This document shows positions 25,990 to 34,100 of a stretch of 64,000 nucleotides of DNA, piece by piece; position 1 is the stretch's first letter; every line of letters begins with the position of its first letter. The DNA lies in the NCBI RefSeq assembly GCF_007341385.1, contig NZ_VJYD01000012.1:62001-126000 (forward strand), in the 5' to 3' direction. The DNA is from Flavobacterium daemonense (GTDB taxonomy: Bacteria > Bacteroidota > Bacteroidia > Flavobacteriales > Flavobacteriaceae). Both the position numbers and the translations under genes were made by a program. The notes beneath the pieces are model-generated. The model ran no database searches, was not told the origin of the DNA, and worked only from the letters and a program-made list of their open reading frames with translations.

Positions 25990-26066
25990 CTAAGAAGTTA
26001 AGGAATTAAAAAGCTAAGATTTTTAGCTTAGAACCTTAGAATCTCAGAACCTCAGAACCTTAAAAA
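25990..26066. repeat. Octamer array, four forward and five inverted units, in the murA leader
   Basis: Forward: CTAAGAAG, TTAAGGAA, TTAAAAAG, CTAAGATT (25990-26021). Inverted: CTTAGAAC, CTTAGAAT, CTCAGAAC, CTCAGAAC, CTTAAAAA (26027-26066). The last unit ends 6 bp before the murA ATG, so the hairpin would cover the ribosome-landing region. Confidence 0.85.
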
Positions 26067-26072
26067 AGATCT

Positions 26073-27386
26073 ATGGGAATTTTTAAAATCGAAGGAGGAA
26101 CTCCTTTAAAAGGAGAAATCACTCCGCAAGGAGCAAAAAACGAGGCATTACAAATTTTATGTGCCGTGCTTCTAACAGGAGAGAAAGTAAAAATTAATAA
26201 CATTCCTGATATTATAGACATCAATAAATTAATCACTTTGTTGGGAAATTTAGGGGTGAAAATTCAACGCAATGAACCAGGTTCAATTACATTTCAAGCC
26301 GATGAGGTTAACGTTGGATATTTAGAAACTGAAGCTTTCAAAAAAGAAGGTGGAGCGCTTCGCGGTTCTATTATGATTGTTGGACCGCTTTTGGCTCGTT
26401 TCGGAAAAGGATATATTCCAAAACCGGGTGGAGATAAAATTGGTCGTCGTAGATTAGATACACACTTTGAAGGTTTTATCAACCTTGGAGCAAAATTTAG
26501 ATATAACAGAGAAGATCATTTTTATGGAGTAGAAACTCCTAAAGAAGGTCTTAAAGGAACAGATATGCTTCTTGACGAAGCTTCTGTAACAGGAACTGCA
26601 AATATTGTAATGGCTGCAGTTTTAGCAAAAGGAACAACTACAGTTTACAACGCTGCTTGCGAACCTTATTTACAGCAGTTATGTAAAATGTTGAACTCTA
26701 TGGGAGCTAAAATTACAGGAGTTGGATCAAACTTGTTGACTATCGAGGGTGTTGAAAGTCTTGGAGGTTGCGAGCACAGAATTCTTCCTGATATGATCGA
26801 AATTGGTTCTTGGATTGGTCTTGCGGCTATGACAAAAAGCGAAATCACGATCAAAAATGTAAGCTGGGAGAACTTAGGTTTGATTCCAAATACTTTTAGA
26901 AAACTTGGAATTACAGTTGAGAAACGTAATGACGATATTTATATTCCTGCTCATAAAGATGGATATGAAGTTAAAACGGATATCGACGGTTCTATTCTAA
27001 CAATTGCCGATGCACCATGGCCAGGATTTACGCCTGACTTATTAAGTATTGTTTTAGTTGTAGCAACGCAAGCAAAAGGCGACGTTTTGATTCACCAAAA
27101 AATGTTCGAAAGCCGTTTGTTTTTCGTAGATAAACTAATCGATATGGGAGCAAAAATCATGTTATGTGACCCGCATAGAGCTGTGGTAATGGGACATAAT
27201 TTTGAATCTCAATTGAAAGCAACTACAATGTCTTCTCCTGATATTCGTGCGGGAATTTCATTATTAATCGCGGCGCTTTCTGCAAAAGGAACAAGTACAA
27301 TTCAAAACATTGAACAAATTGATCGTGGATACGAGCGTATTGACGAGCGTTTAAGAGCAATTGGCGCAAAAATCGTAAGAGCATAA
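26073..27386 (+). CDS. murA: UDP-N-acetylglucosamine 1-carboxyvinyltransferase (MurA), Asp at the fosfomycin-target position
   Basis: The 437-residue enzyme transfers enolpyruvate from PEP to UDP-GlcNAc, the first committed step of peptidoglycan synthesis. The catalytic Lys is K22 (QGAKNEAL). The flexible active-site loop reads YIPKPGGDKIGRRRLD; the residue that is Cys115 in E. coli MurA is Asp121 here (codon 26433-26435). Asp at this site is the known cause of fosfomycin insensitivity in, for example, Mycobacterium and Chlamydia MurA. An octamer array occupies the leader. The next gene, a CDF exporter, is 87 bp downstream. Confidence 0.96.
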   Translation: MGIFKIEGGTPLKGEITPQGAKNEALQILCAVLLTGEKVKINNIPDIIDINKLITLLGNLGVKIQRNEPGSITFQADEVNVGYLETEAFKKEGGALRGSIMIVGPLLARFGKGYIPKPGGDKIGRRRLDTHFEGFINLGAKFRYNREDHFYGVETPKEGLKGTDMLLDEASVTGTANIVMAAVLAKGTTTVYNAACEPYLQQLCKMLNSMGAKITGVGSNLLTIEGVESLGGCEHRILPDMIEIGSWIGLAAMTKSEITIKNVSWENLGLIPNTFRKLGITVEKRNDDIYIPAHKDGYEVKTDIDGSILTIADAPWPGFTPDLLSIVLVVATQAKGDVLIHQKMFESRLFFVDKLIDMGAKIMLCDPHRAVVMGHNFESQLKATTMSSPDIRAGISLLIAALSAKGTSTIQNIEQIDRGYERIDERLRAIGAKIVRA

Positions 27387-27473
27387 AAATAGGTAGCCAC
27401 AAATTCACGAATTATATTTGATAATCTGTGGGGATCTAAATTTGTGAATTATTGGCGAAAAAAAATAGTCTAC

Positions 27474-28352
27474 ATGACAGATGAACAAAAAGCTGTAAAA
27501 GCTACTATCTTTAGTATAGTTGGAAATACCTGCCTGGCCCTTGTAAAAGGTCTCGCAGGTTTTTTTGGCAATTCTTATGCCTTGATTGCCGATGCGATCG
27601 AATCGACAACGGATATATTTTCGTCTTGTCTGGTTTTATTCGGAATCAGGTATTCTAATAAACCGGCCGATGAAAATCATCCTTATGGACATGGCCGTGC
27701 AGAACCTTTAATTACATTTTTAGTTGTTGGGTTTTTAATTACTTCAGCAACTATTATTGGTTATGAAAGTATTGCCAATATTGGCACTTCGCATGATTTG
27801 CCAAAATCTTGGACTTTATATGTTTTAGGAGCGATAATTGTTTGGAAAGAATATTCGTTTCGTGTTGTTATGAAACGAAGCAAGCAAACAAACAGTTCCG
27901 CATTAGCGGCCGACGCATGGCATCATCGAAGCGATGCGATAACTTCTGTTGCGGCGTTTATCGGGATTTCGATAGCCTTATTTATGGGAAAAGGCTATGA
28001 ATCTGCAGATGATTGGGCTGCGCTTTTTGCTGCTTTTTTTATTCTTTATAATAGCTACAAAATCTTCAGACCGGCACTTGGCGAAATTATGGACGAAAAC
28101 TTAAATGATGATTTAGTCGAAGAAATTCGTGTTGTTGCCTTGACAGTTCCAGGTATCCTTGGGACAGAAAAATGCTTTATCCGAAAAGCTGGAATGCGTT
28201 ATCACGTCGATCTTCATGCAATAGTTTCTGCAAATATTTCTGTTAAAGAAGGGCATGATTTATCACACAAATTGCAAGATACCCTAAAAGAACAAATTCC
28301 GCAATTAGGAAATGTTTTGATCCATATCGAACCAGATGATTATCATTCTTAG
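27474..28352 (+). CDS. Cation diffusion facilitator (CDF) family metal exporter
   Basis: The frame opens with a GTG at 27444, inside a repeat-like TTTGTGAATTATTGGCG leader; the ATG at 27474 (MTDEQKAVKATIFS) is the better start, giving 292 residues. It has six predicted membrane helices with the CDF metal-site motifs ALIADAIESTTDIFSS and AADAWHHRSDAITS (HxxxD), HPYGHGRAEPL between helices, and a C-terminal cytosolic domain of about 85 residues ending in IHIEPDDYHS. It exports divalent cations such as Zn2+, Fe2+ or Mn2+ in exchange for protons; the metal cannot be assigned. Confidence 0.9.
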   Translation: MTDEQKAVKATIFSIVGNTCLALVKGLAGFFGNSYALIADAIESTTDIFSSCLVLFGIRYSNKPADENHPYGHGRAEPLITFLVVGFLITSATIIGYESIANIGTSHDLPKSWTLYVLGAIIVWKEYSFRVVMKRSKQTNSSALAADAWHHRSDAITSVAAFIGISIALFMGKGYESADDWAALFAAFFILYNSYKIFRPALGEIMDENLNDDLVEEIRVVALTVPGILGTEKCFIRKAGMRYHVDLHAIVSANISVKEGHDLSHKLQDTLKEQIPQLGNVLIHIEPDDYHS

Positions 28353-28357
28353 AGGTT

Positions 28358-28389
28358 CTAAGATTCTAAGATACTAAGGTTCTAAGTTT
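28358..28389. repeat. Octamer array, four forward CTAAGNNN units after the CDF stop
   Basis: CTAAGATT, CTAAGATA, CTAAGGTT and CTAAGTTT begin 6 bp after the CDF stop codon. The 33-bp stretch ending at 28386 is complementary to 28562-28593 with about three mismatches. Confidence 0.85.
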
Positions 28390-28470
28390 TCTTTTAGGAA
28401 GCTATTTCTAATCTCTGTCAGGCTGAGCGAAGTCGAAGCCCGCACAAAGAATATTAAACTTCGAAAATAA

Positions 28471-28519
28471 AAAAATCCGCTTAATGCAATCTGGTTTCAT
28501 GCAGATTAAGCGGATTTTT
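28471..28519. terminator. Bidirectional terminator between convergent genes
   Basis: A 14-bp perfect stem (AAAAATCCGCTTAA / complement), 21-nt loop and flanking A/T runs. It sits inside the two outward octamer arrays. A fragment of a dispersed repeat (GTCAGGCTGAGCGAAGTCGA) lies at 28417-28436. Confidence 0.85.
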
Positions 28520-28561
28520 TTATGATTTTGATATCACGATTTATTATCCATAAGAAAAAAA

Positions 28562-28601
28562 CTTAGCACCTTAGTATCTTAGAACCTTAGCACCTTAGTC
28601 T
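28562..28601. repeat. Octamer array, five CTTAGNNN units at the DUF5686 gene end
   Basis: CTTAGCAC, CTTAGTAT, CTTAGAAC, CTTAGCAC, CTTAGTCT. The last unit contains the TAA stop (28595-28597, minus) and final Asp codon of the DUF5686 gene. Confidence 0.85.
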
Positions 28602-31084
28602 AATACATTCAAAATCTTCAGCCCAAAAACAACGCCATTTTGCTGCATTCCGCCTTGATAAGAATGAACATAATCAATTCGGAAAACTTTGAATTTCCCG
28701 AAACCTAGATTATCTAAACCAACTGTAAATTCGGAATAAGGTTTTCTGTCCGGAATTGCCAAAGCATGAAATCCAATATTCATTGTCGATTTCAGGAGAT
28801 TGATCAGTGGGATTTTATTGGTTACAAATCCCATGTCGTTGTGTTCTAAATGCATTTCAAAATAACTGTCGTTTGTAGAATTCGAATAGTAAGGCATTAA
28901 ATTAAAAACATTCAAATAACGTTCAGAGGTTCCAATGTGAGTTTGATTTCCATTAAAATGTCTGTAATCCATAAAAGCAATATTTTCGGCATTATAGAAT
29001 TTTCCAGCTCTGAAATTTGTACCCAGAATTCCTTTGTTTCCTAATGATAAATCATATTGAATAGAAGCTCCAAGTCTTTCGAATTCGTATTTTTTTTCAC
29101 TTGCTGCAAAAGCTTTTTCGAAAACTAAATAAACAGTTGGGTATTTTTCGTTTTTAATATTGAAGCGTTCAGTAGGTCTCGAAATATATTTATTCCCAAA
29201 ATTAATTCGCGCCGTCAATGCTGTTTTAAATAAATGATGCTGATCAAAAGCTGGAGTCGTAAAATCATTTGGCGCCAAAGGATTATTTGACGAATAAATA
29301 TCATCTTTTTTAAAGAAAGAATAATCCGTGGTGTTGAACAAAGGTTTTCGCTGTTCATAACCAATTTTCGCACTTAGATTAATGCCGTTTGCAACATCTT
29401 GGCTGTAGTTAATTTGAGCGAATTCCAAGTTGTACAATTTCATATAATTATCTTTGAAAAACAAAGAAGCTATCGAATTGACAAATTTTGTAATAGGTTC
29501 GGCACTATTGAACTGCGCTGTTTTTGTTCCTCCCGAAACCCAAATTGTAGCATAATTTATCGTATTGAATTGATGACTGAAATCACCCACAACTCGCAAT
29601 TGATCATCAGAAAAGCCATAATTAAAAGTACTGCTTATTGAAGTGCTTTTTCCTTTCTCTTCATTCCATTTTTTAAATGAAAAACCCGAATCTAAATTAA
29701 AGCCCTGAACTGTATTAAAACTCAATGAACTGATATTTAATAACCCTTTATAGTTAAAAGAATAACTTTTGAATGTGTTTTTGTAATCATATCCCATCAA
29801 AATATCCCAAACTTTGAATTTATTGTTTTTGGCATCAATGGAGTCTGTGTATTTTTGTGATTTTCGAATAGTCAGCAAGCTGTCTTTTTTTGTATAATCC
29901 GTGCTTTCCTCGATTGTTAGCGGAATTGGCCGAATTTCATTCCAGAACGTATCATCTTTTTTGTTGGCATTTGGCTCAAAAGCAACAATTTCGTTACCAA
30001 AAGTTTTCCTTGCGAAAGCTGCAGGAAACTCATAATTTGAATACACATAATTAAAAGTTCCCGAAAATTTTATTTTAAAAATGCCTGCAGTAAAAGATAG
30101 GGTTTGAGCATTTTTTGTCCATAGTTTTTGAATTTTATTGTAACTGAAACTCTGCTTTAGAGTCATTATTTCAGTAAATTCATTTTTCATTCGGTAGCCT
30201 TTTATATCAAGATCAACCGCGTAAATAGCAAAACGATCGTCAACGATATAAATATAACCTTCAAAAACGGGCTCCTTATCTCGTTTTGGAGTAACTTTAA
30301 TCTTGTTGATTTGCTGATTGTTGTCGTCAAAAAAAGTGCCTTCTAATTTGTATTTGTAATAACTGAAAGCATTATCGGCAATAGGAGAGATGAGTTTGAT
30401 GTCGAAATCTAAGGTATTGTCATAAAAATCATAAGTTGATAAAGCGGCTGTGTTGTAGCTGTATCCTTTGTCGTTTCCTGAGATTTTTGAAGCAATAATT
30501 TTCTCTTTGAGTTTATCAGGTTTTTCAAATGTGATTTTCGAAACTGTTTCAGATAAGTACAGAATTCCGGTTCCTGTCGAATCTAAGTTTGACGCCATAT
30601 CTTCGCCAAGATCTACTTTTTGGCCAAGAAATTTTTTGGGAAGATCTTTCACTTTGAACATTCCTTTCGAATAAAAATCGGCAGTATATCGACCTGTTTT
30701 ATCCGAGTTGTCTTTTTTGTTTGCAATGGCACTTTTAATAATCGCGTCGGCAGGATTATTTTTTGGGTCAATGACAACTTCGTTTAGGGCGAAACTTTCT
30801 TCGAGCATTTTAACATCCAGAACACTATTTTTAGAATCTGAAGAAACGGCTATTTTTTGTGTTTTATAACCGAGATATTGAAAAATGATTTTGTTTTTAC
30901 CAATTTCTTTTACGTTCAATTGGTATTTTCCTTGTTCATTTGAAGTTGTTCCGGTATATGTGTTTTCTTCAAAAACGGAAACAAATGGCAACGGATTTCC
31001 TTTTTCGTCAGTTATAGTTCCTTTGATTTGTGCAAAGTTTGCAATCGAAAATAATAAAAAGGCAAATAAAGTAAAGTTTCTCAT
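28595..31084 (-). CDS. DUF5686 outer-membrane protein with carboxypeptidase-like regulatory domain
   Basis: The 829-residue protein starts with a signal peptide (1-18), then a CarboxypepD_reg-like domain (about 20-95: IKGTITDEKGNPLPFVSVFEENTYTG), the DUF5686 region (NPADAIIKSAIANKKDN, about 110 onward) and a long alternating-hydrophobic part predicted to be an outer-membrane beta-barrel. There is no TonB plug. Such proteins are Bacteroidota-specific and of unknown function, often annotated loosely as receptors. Its stop codon lies inside an octamer array. It is monocistronic. Confidence 0.85.
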   Translation of the reverse strand: MRNFTLFAFLLFSIANFAQIKGTITDEKGNPLPFVSVFEENTYTGTTSNEQGKYQLNVKEIGKNKIIFQYLGYKTQKIAVSSDSKNSVLDVKMLEESFALNEVVIDPKNNPADAIIKSAIANKKDNSDKTGRYTADFYSKGMFKVKDLPKKFLGQKVDLGEDMASNLDSTGTGILYLSETVSKITFEKPDKLKEKIIASKISGNDKGYSYNTAALSTYDFYDNTLDFDIKLISPIADNAFSYYKYKLEGTFFDDNNQQINKIKVTPKRDKEPVFEGYIYIVDDRFAIYAVDLDIKGYRMKNEFTEIMTLKQSFSYNKIQKLWTKNAQTLSFTAGIFKIKFSGTFNYVYSNYEFPAAFARKTFGNEIVAFEPNANKKDDTFWNEIRPIPLTIEESTDYTKKDSLLTIRKSQKYTDSIDAKNNKFKVWDILMGYDYKNTFKSYSFNYKGLLNISSLSFNTVQGFNLDSGFSFKKWNEEKGKSTSISSTFNYGFSDDQLRVVGDFSHQFNTINYATIWVSGGTKTAQFNSAEPITKFVNSIASLFFKDNYMKLYNLEFAQINYSQDVANGINLSAKIGYEQRKPLFNTTDYSFFKKDDIYSSNNPLAPNDFTTPAFDQHHLFKTALTARINFGNKYISRPTERFNIKNEKYPTVYLVFEKAFAASEKKYEFERLGASIQYDLSLGNKGILGTNFRAGKFYNAENIAFMDYRHFNGNQTHIGTSERYLNVFNLMPYYSNSTNDSYFEMHLEHNDMGFVTNKIPLINLLKSTMNIGFHALAIPDRKPYSEFTVGLDNLGFGKFKVFRIDYVHSYQGGMQQNGVVFGLKILNVLD

Positions 31085-31214
31085 GTAAGTGGTTTATCTT
31101 ACAAAAATAGAATAACTTGAATCTGAGCCTATTAATAATTTGTTAAATTGTGACGGATATATTCAAAGCGAATCTCTTCTTTTTAGAGTTGAAGTTCTAA
31201 AAGATTAATATTTT

Positions 31215-31308
31215 TTGTCTCTCGCAGATTTAGCAAATTGAGCAGATTTCTTTTTACATCTTTACATTGCAATAAAATCTCTTTGATCTGCAAAATCTGC
31301 GAGAACAA
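31215..31308. repeat. Inverted-repeat element (CTCGCAGATTTxGC arms)
   Basis: The arm 31215-31234 is complementary to 31290-31308 with a few mismatches. It has an AT-rich interior and no ORF. It follows the aroQ stop by 8 bp (minus strand). Confidence 0.6.
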
Positions 31309-31316
31309 ATAAAATT

Positions 31317-31730
31317 TTACAAAAAAGATTGAATCGCTAATTCGTAACTTTTAAGTCCGAAACCTAAAATAACACCTTTTGCATTTCCTGATAAATACGA
31401 TTGATGTCTAAAACTTTCTCGAGCGTAAGTGTTTGAAATATGAACCTCAATAACTGGAGTTGTCACGGCTTTCATTGCATCGCCCAAGCCAATAGAAGTG
31501 TGTGTGTAAGCACCTGCATTTAAAATAATTCCGTCAAATGAAAAACCCACTTCCTGAATTTTGCCAATTAATTCGCCTTCAATATTGCTTTGATAGTACG
31601 AAAGTTCAATATTTGGAAATTTTTGTTTCAACGTTTCAAAATAATCTTCAAAAGTCTGACTTCCGTAAACTTCTGGTTCACGTTTTCCTAAAAGATTCAA
31701 ATTGGGTCCGTTGATAATGCAGATTTTCAT
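31317..31730 (-). CDS. aroQ: Type II 3-dehydroquinate dehydratase
   Basis: This 137-residue enzyme of the shikimate pathway is a little shorter than the usual 145-150. It has the N-terminal IINGPNLNLLGKREPEVYG (with the catalytic Arg/Tyr region), LNAGAYTHTSIGLGDAM and the substrate-binding EVHISNTYARESFRHQSYLS. It converts 3-dehydroquinate to 3-dehydroshikimate as a dodecamer. In related genomes aroQ and xerD are commonly divergent neighbours; here four outer-membrane protein genes lie between them. Confidence 0.94.
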   Translation of the reverse strand: MKICIINGPNLNLLGKREPEVYGSQTFEDYFETLKQKFPNIELSYYQSNIEGELIGKIQEVGFSFDGIILNAGAYTHTSIGLGDAMKAVTTPVIEVHISNTYARESFRHQSYLSGNAKGVILGFGLKSYELAIQSFL

Positions 31731-31805
31731 AAGTGTATTTTTTGTTTTGAGAGATTGACATTGCTATTGATTCTTGCAATTGTCATTGAACTTTGTAAAA
31801 ATAAA

Positions 31806-31836
31806 AAAAACCGCACGAATAAACAGAGCGGTTTTT
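31806..31836. terminator. Terminator of the porin-family gene
   Basis: A 9-bp stem AAAAACCGC / GCGGTTTTT with a 13-nt loop lies 22 bp after the stop of the minus-strand gene, with a T run on that strand. Confidence 0.75.
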
Positions 31837-31857
31837 GTAAAAGTATGTGATATTATT

Positions 31858-32424
31858 TTAGAACATGAATCCAGCAGAAAGCTGTACTACTGAGTTTCTA
31901 ATATCTGCATGTGGAGAAGCATCTGTTAATCCAAGGCTATAACGTCCTTGAACAAAAATGCTTTCTGTAATTTTCAATCCTAAACCTGCGTTAAGAGCAA
32001 AATCAAATGTGTTAGCGTCGTCGAATCGAACATCATTTTTTTGGCTTAATAAAAATGAAGCTTGTGGACCAACTTCTAAGCTTAATGATTTTGTCATATA
32101 GATTTTTGCCATTACTGGAATAGATAAATAGGCTAATTCATTTTTAAAGTCTTGTTGAGCATCGGCAAATTTATAAGTTGCTCCTTGTGTAGAATACAAA
32201 AGCTCTGGCTGGATTGCGAATTTTTCTAATAATTTTACTTCTGCAACTAGACCAGCATGAAAACTTGTTATTCCATCTTTATCAAACGCTACACCATTTA
32301 ATGTTGCATCACCAGGCTGGCTCGCAAAGTTAACCCCAGCTTTAACCCCGATTTTTAATAATTGTGCGTGTATTGCAGTTGATGCTGCCAAGAACATTAC
32401 AGCTGCTAAAAATAATTTCTTCAT
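31858..32424 (-). CDS. Outer-membrane beta-barrel protein (porin family, paralogue 1)
   Basis: The 188-residue protein has a signal peptide (MKKLFLAAVMFLAASTAIHAQ) and an eight-strand-type barrel ending in VQLSAGFMF. It shares the ordered motifs LKIGVKAGVNFAS, AIQPELLYSTQGA, LAYLSIPVMAKIYMT, LEVGPQASFLLS and FALNAGLGL with the products at 33361 and 34101, so all three are paralogues. Such small barrels are structural or adhesion-related rather than proven pores. It is divergent from the rest of the cluster. Confidence 0.85.
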   Translation of the reverse strand: MKKLFLAAVMFLAASTAIHAQLLKIGVKAGVNFASQPGDATLNGVAFDKDGITSFHAGLVAEVKLLEKFAIQPELLYSTQGATYKFADAQQDFKNELAYLSIPVMAKIYMTKSLSLEVGPQASFLLSQKNDVRFDDANTFDFALNAGLGLKITESIFVQGRYSLGLTDASPHADIRNSVVQLSAGFMF

Positions 32425-32704
32425 AAAAATGTTTTTAAAAATTGGTATTTTATATGTTATCTATAGTTCAAAACTACATTATTTATGATTTATTGTTTTA
32501 TATAACGCTTTAAATAAATATTAAAATTCTCACTTTTCTTGAGGCTGAAATTATTTGTTTTGTACTTTTTATGATTTAACAATTTGTAAACCAATGCTTT
32601 TTTGCAGGAAATTTGTGTCTTATTATTATATTTTTCTGACTTTTTAATTGCTAAAATTTTGTACGTAAATTTTTACTTTGTTCTAGTAATTAAAAATAAA
32701 AATC

Positions 32705-33208
32705 ATGAAAAAAATTATTTTAGGCGCTATTGCGGTAATGACTTTTGGTTTTGCAAATGCACAAGAACAAACGGCAAAAGGAAAATGGTTAATTGAAGCT
32801 AATACAGCTTTTGGTGCACAAACTGGAAATACTGCTTTTAGTTTATCGTCTTCTGATGGCGAAACTGATTGGAACGTGGGTGCTGAGGGAGGTTATTTTG
32901 TAGCGAACAATTTAGCTGTGAAGTTAGGTTTAGGCTATGGAGATAATGGACATAGTAATATCTTTTCGTATAAAGTAGGTGCAAAATATTATTTACTAAA
33001 TAAATTTCCTCTTGAAGCTTCTTATACGGGAGTTAGCATTAAAGATGTTGATCACAATCCTTCTTTTGTTGGTTTGCAAGGAGGGTATGCTTGGTTTGTT
33101 GCAAAAAATGTTTCTGTTGAGCCAGGCGTAAGATATAACATAACTACAAATGATGATTATGCAAAAAGCTTTTTCCAATTCAATGTTGGATTTGCATTGC
33201 ACTTCTAA
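32705..33208 (+). CDS. Outer-membrane beta-barrel protein (distinct type)
   Basis: The 167-residue protein has a signal peptide (MKKIILGAIAVMTFGFANAQ) and a small barrel with WNVGAEGGYFVANNLAVKLGLGY, YKVGAKYYL and a C-terminal FQFNVGFALHF. The PELLYSTQG and VGPQ motifs of its neighbours are missing, so it belongs to a different OMP_b-brl subgroup, although its signal peptide is nearly identical to theirs. It is monocistronic, with a terminator 30 bp after the stop. Confidence 0.83.
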   Translation: MKKIILGAIAVMTFGFANAQEQTAKGKWLIEANTAFGAQTGNTAFSLSSSDGETDWNVGAEGGYFVANNLAVKLGLGYGDNGHSNIFSYKVGAKYYLLNKFPLEASYTGVSIKDVDHNPSFVGLQGGYAWFVAKNVSVEPGVRYNITTNDDYAKSFFQFNVGFALHF

Positions 33209-33237
33209 AAAAGAAATAATATTTAGTTAATTGTTGG

Positions 33238-33261
33238 GCCTTTCTCATTTTTGAGAAGGGC
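33238..33261 (+). terminator. Rho-independent terminator
   Basis: A 10-bp stem GCCTTTCTCA / TGAGAAGGGC (one G-T pair), 4-nt loop and T6 run. Confidence 0.85.
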
Positions 33262-33297
33262 TTTTTTATAGTACTAATTTATTTGTTAAAAAACTAA

Positions 33298-33328
33298 TTG
33301 ATTTTTAGTAGGTATAGCTTTATATTTG
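33298..33328 (+). promoter_or_regulatory. Promoter of porin paralogue 2 (TTG - 20 nt - TATATTTG)
   Basis: TTG at 33298-33300 and TATATTTG at 33321-33328 match both Bacteroidota boxes with a 20-nt spacer, 32 bp upstream of the ATG. The spacer motif TAGGTATA recurs in the promoter of paralogue 3. Confidence 0.75.
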
Positions 33329-33360
33329 GTCAGTTAAATTTTAACCCAAAACAAATTAGA

Positions 33361-33942
33361 ATGAAAAAAATTATTTTATCTACCATTGCATTGATGGCTT
33401 TTGCATTCAGTAATGCTCAGGAAACTAGGTTTGGAGTAAAAGGAGGTCTTAATCTTGCCAATTTTACGGGTGATTTTGATACCAATCTCAAGGCTGGTTT
33501 CCATATTGGAGGGTTTGCCGAAATTAAAATTATTGAAAGATTAGCTATTCAGCCAGAGCTTTTGTTTTCTACTCAAGGTGCCAGATATAATATGGACGGC
33601 GGTGGAAAAGATAGTGGGGCTTATAAATTGAATTATATTAATGTTCCTGTTTTGGCTAAATTTTATGTTACGAAAAAATTTACTGTTGAATCAGGTCCGC
33701 AAATTGGATTTTTAGTTTCGGCTAAAAATGAAAGCAGAGATATTAAAGATGCTTACAAAACTGCAGATTACGGATTTAACTTTGGTGCAGGTTATAATTT
33801 TACAGACAATTTTTCTGTTGGCCTGCGTTACACCGTTGGTCTTTCTGGAATATATGACCGTGATTACGTAGATTTTAGTGATTATTATGATAGCACAAAA
33901 AATAGCAACTTACAGCTTTCTTTAGCTTATAAATTCAAATAA
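33361..33942 (+). CDS. Outer-membrane beta-barrel protein (porin family, paralogue 2)
   Basis: The open frame begins at 33298, but that start lies in the promoter; the ATG at 33361 (MKKIILSTIALMAFAFSNAQ) gives a clean signal peptide and 193 residues. Shared motifs are RFGVKGGLNLANF, AIQPELLFSTQGA, LNYINVPVLAKFYVT, VESGPQIGFLVS and FNFGAGYNFTDNFSVGLRY. It ends with aromatic-rich LQLSLAYKFK, typical of barrel assembly signals. It is probably a recent duplicate of the 34101 gene, since signal peptide, promoter and terminator layout are all shared. Confidence 0.86.
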   Translation: MKKIILSTIALMAFAFSNAQETRFGVKGGLNLANFTGDFDTNLKAGFHIGGFAEIKIIERLAIQPELLFSTQGARYNMDGGGKDSGAYKLNYINVPVLAKFYVTKKFTVESGPQIGFLVSAKNESRDIKDAYKTADYGFNFGAGYNFTDNFSVGLRYTVGLSGIYDRDYVDFSDYYDSTKNSNLQLSLAYKFK

Positions 33943-33962
33943 TATCAAAATAGATTTTCAAA

Positions 33963-33983
33963 AGCCTCCTTTTTTAGGGGGCT
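33963..33983 (+). terminator. Rho-independent terminator
   Basis: A short GC-rich stem (AGCCTCCT with AGGGGGCT) is followed by T6, 20 bp after the stop. Confidence 0.8.
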
Positions 33984-34055
33984 TTTTTATGCGCATATAG
34001 TGGTGCTTTAATTTTATTTAATAAAAAAAATGGGAATATTTAATAGGTATATTTT

Positions 34056-34063
34056 TATATTTG
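34056..34063 (+). promoter_or_regulatory. -7 promoter box TATATTTG of porin paralogue 3
   Basis: The box is an exact TAnnTTTG match 37 bp upstream of the ATG at 34101. The preceding TTTAATAGGTATA parallels TTTAGTAGGTATA before paralogue 2. Confidence 0.65.
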
Positions 34064-34100
34064 ATTAATTAATTTAACCGCACAAAAAAATCAAATTAGG

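Noticed and set aside
25896..26066. Possible CRISPR array
   Set aside because: The units are 8 bp with three variable bases, there are no 20-40-bp spacers, halves are inverted and no cas gene is in the window.
28417..28436. Insertion sequence end
   Set aside because: The GTCAGGCTGAGCGAAGTCGA word looks like one arm of a dispersed repeat; no second arm, duplication or transposase nearby.
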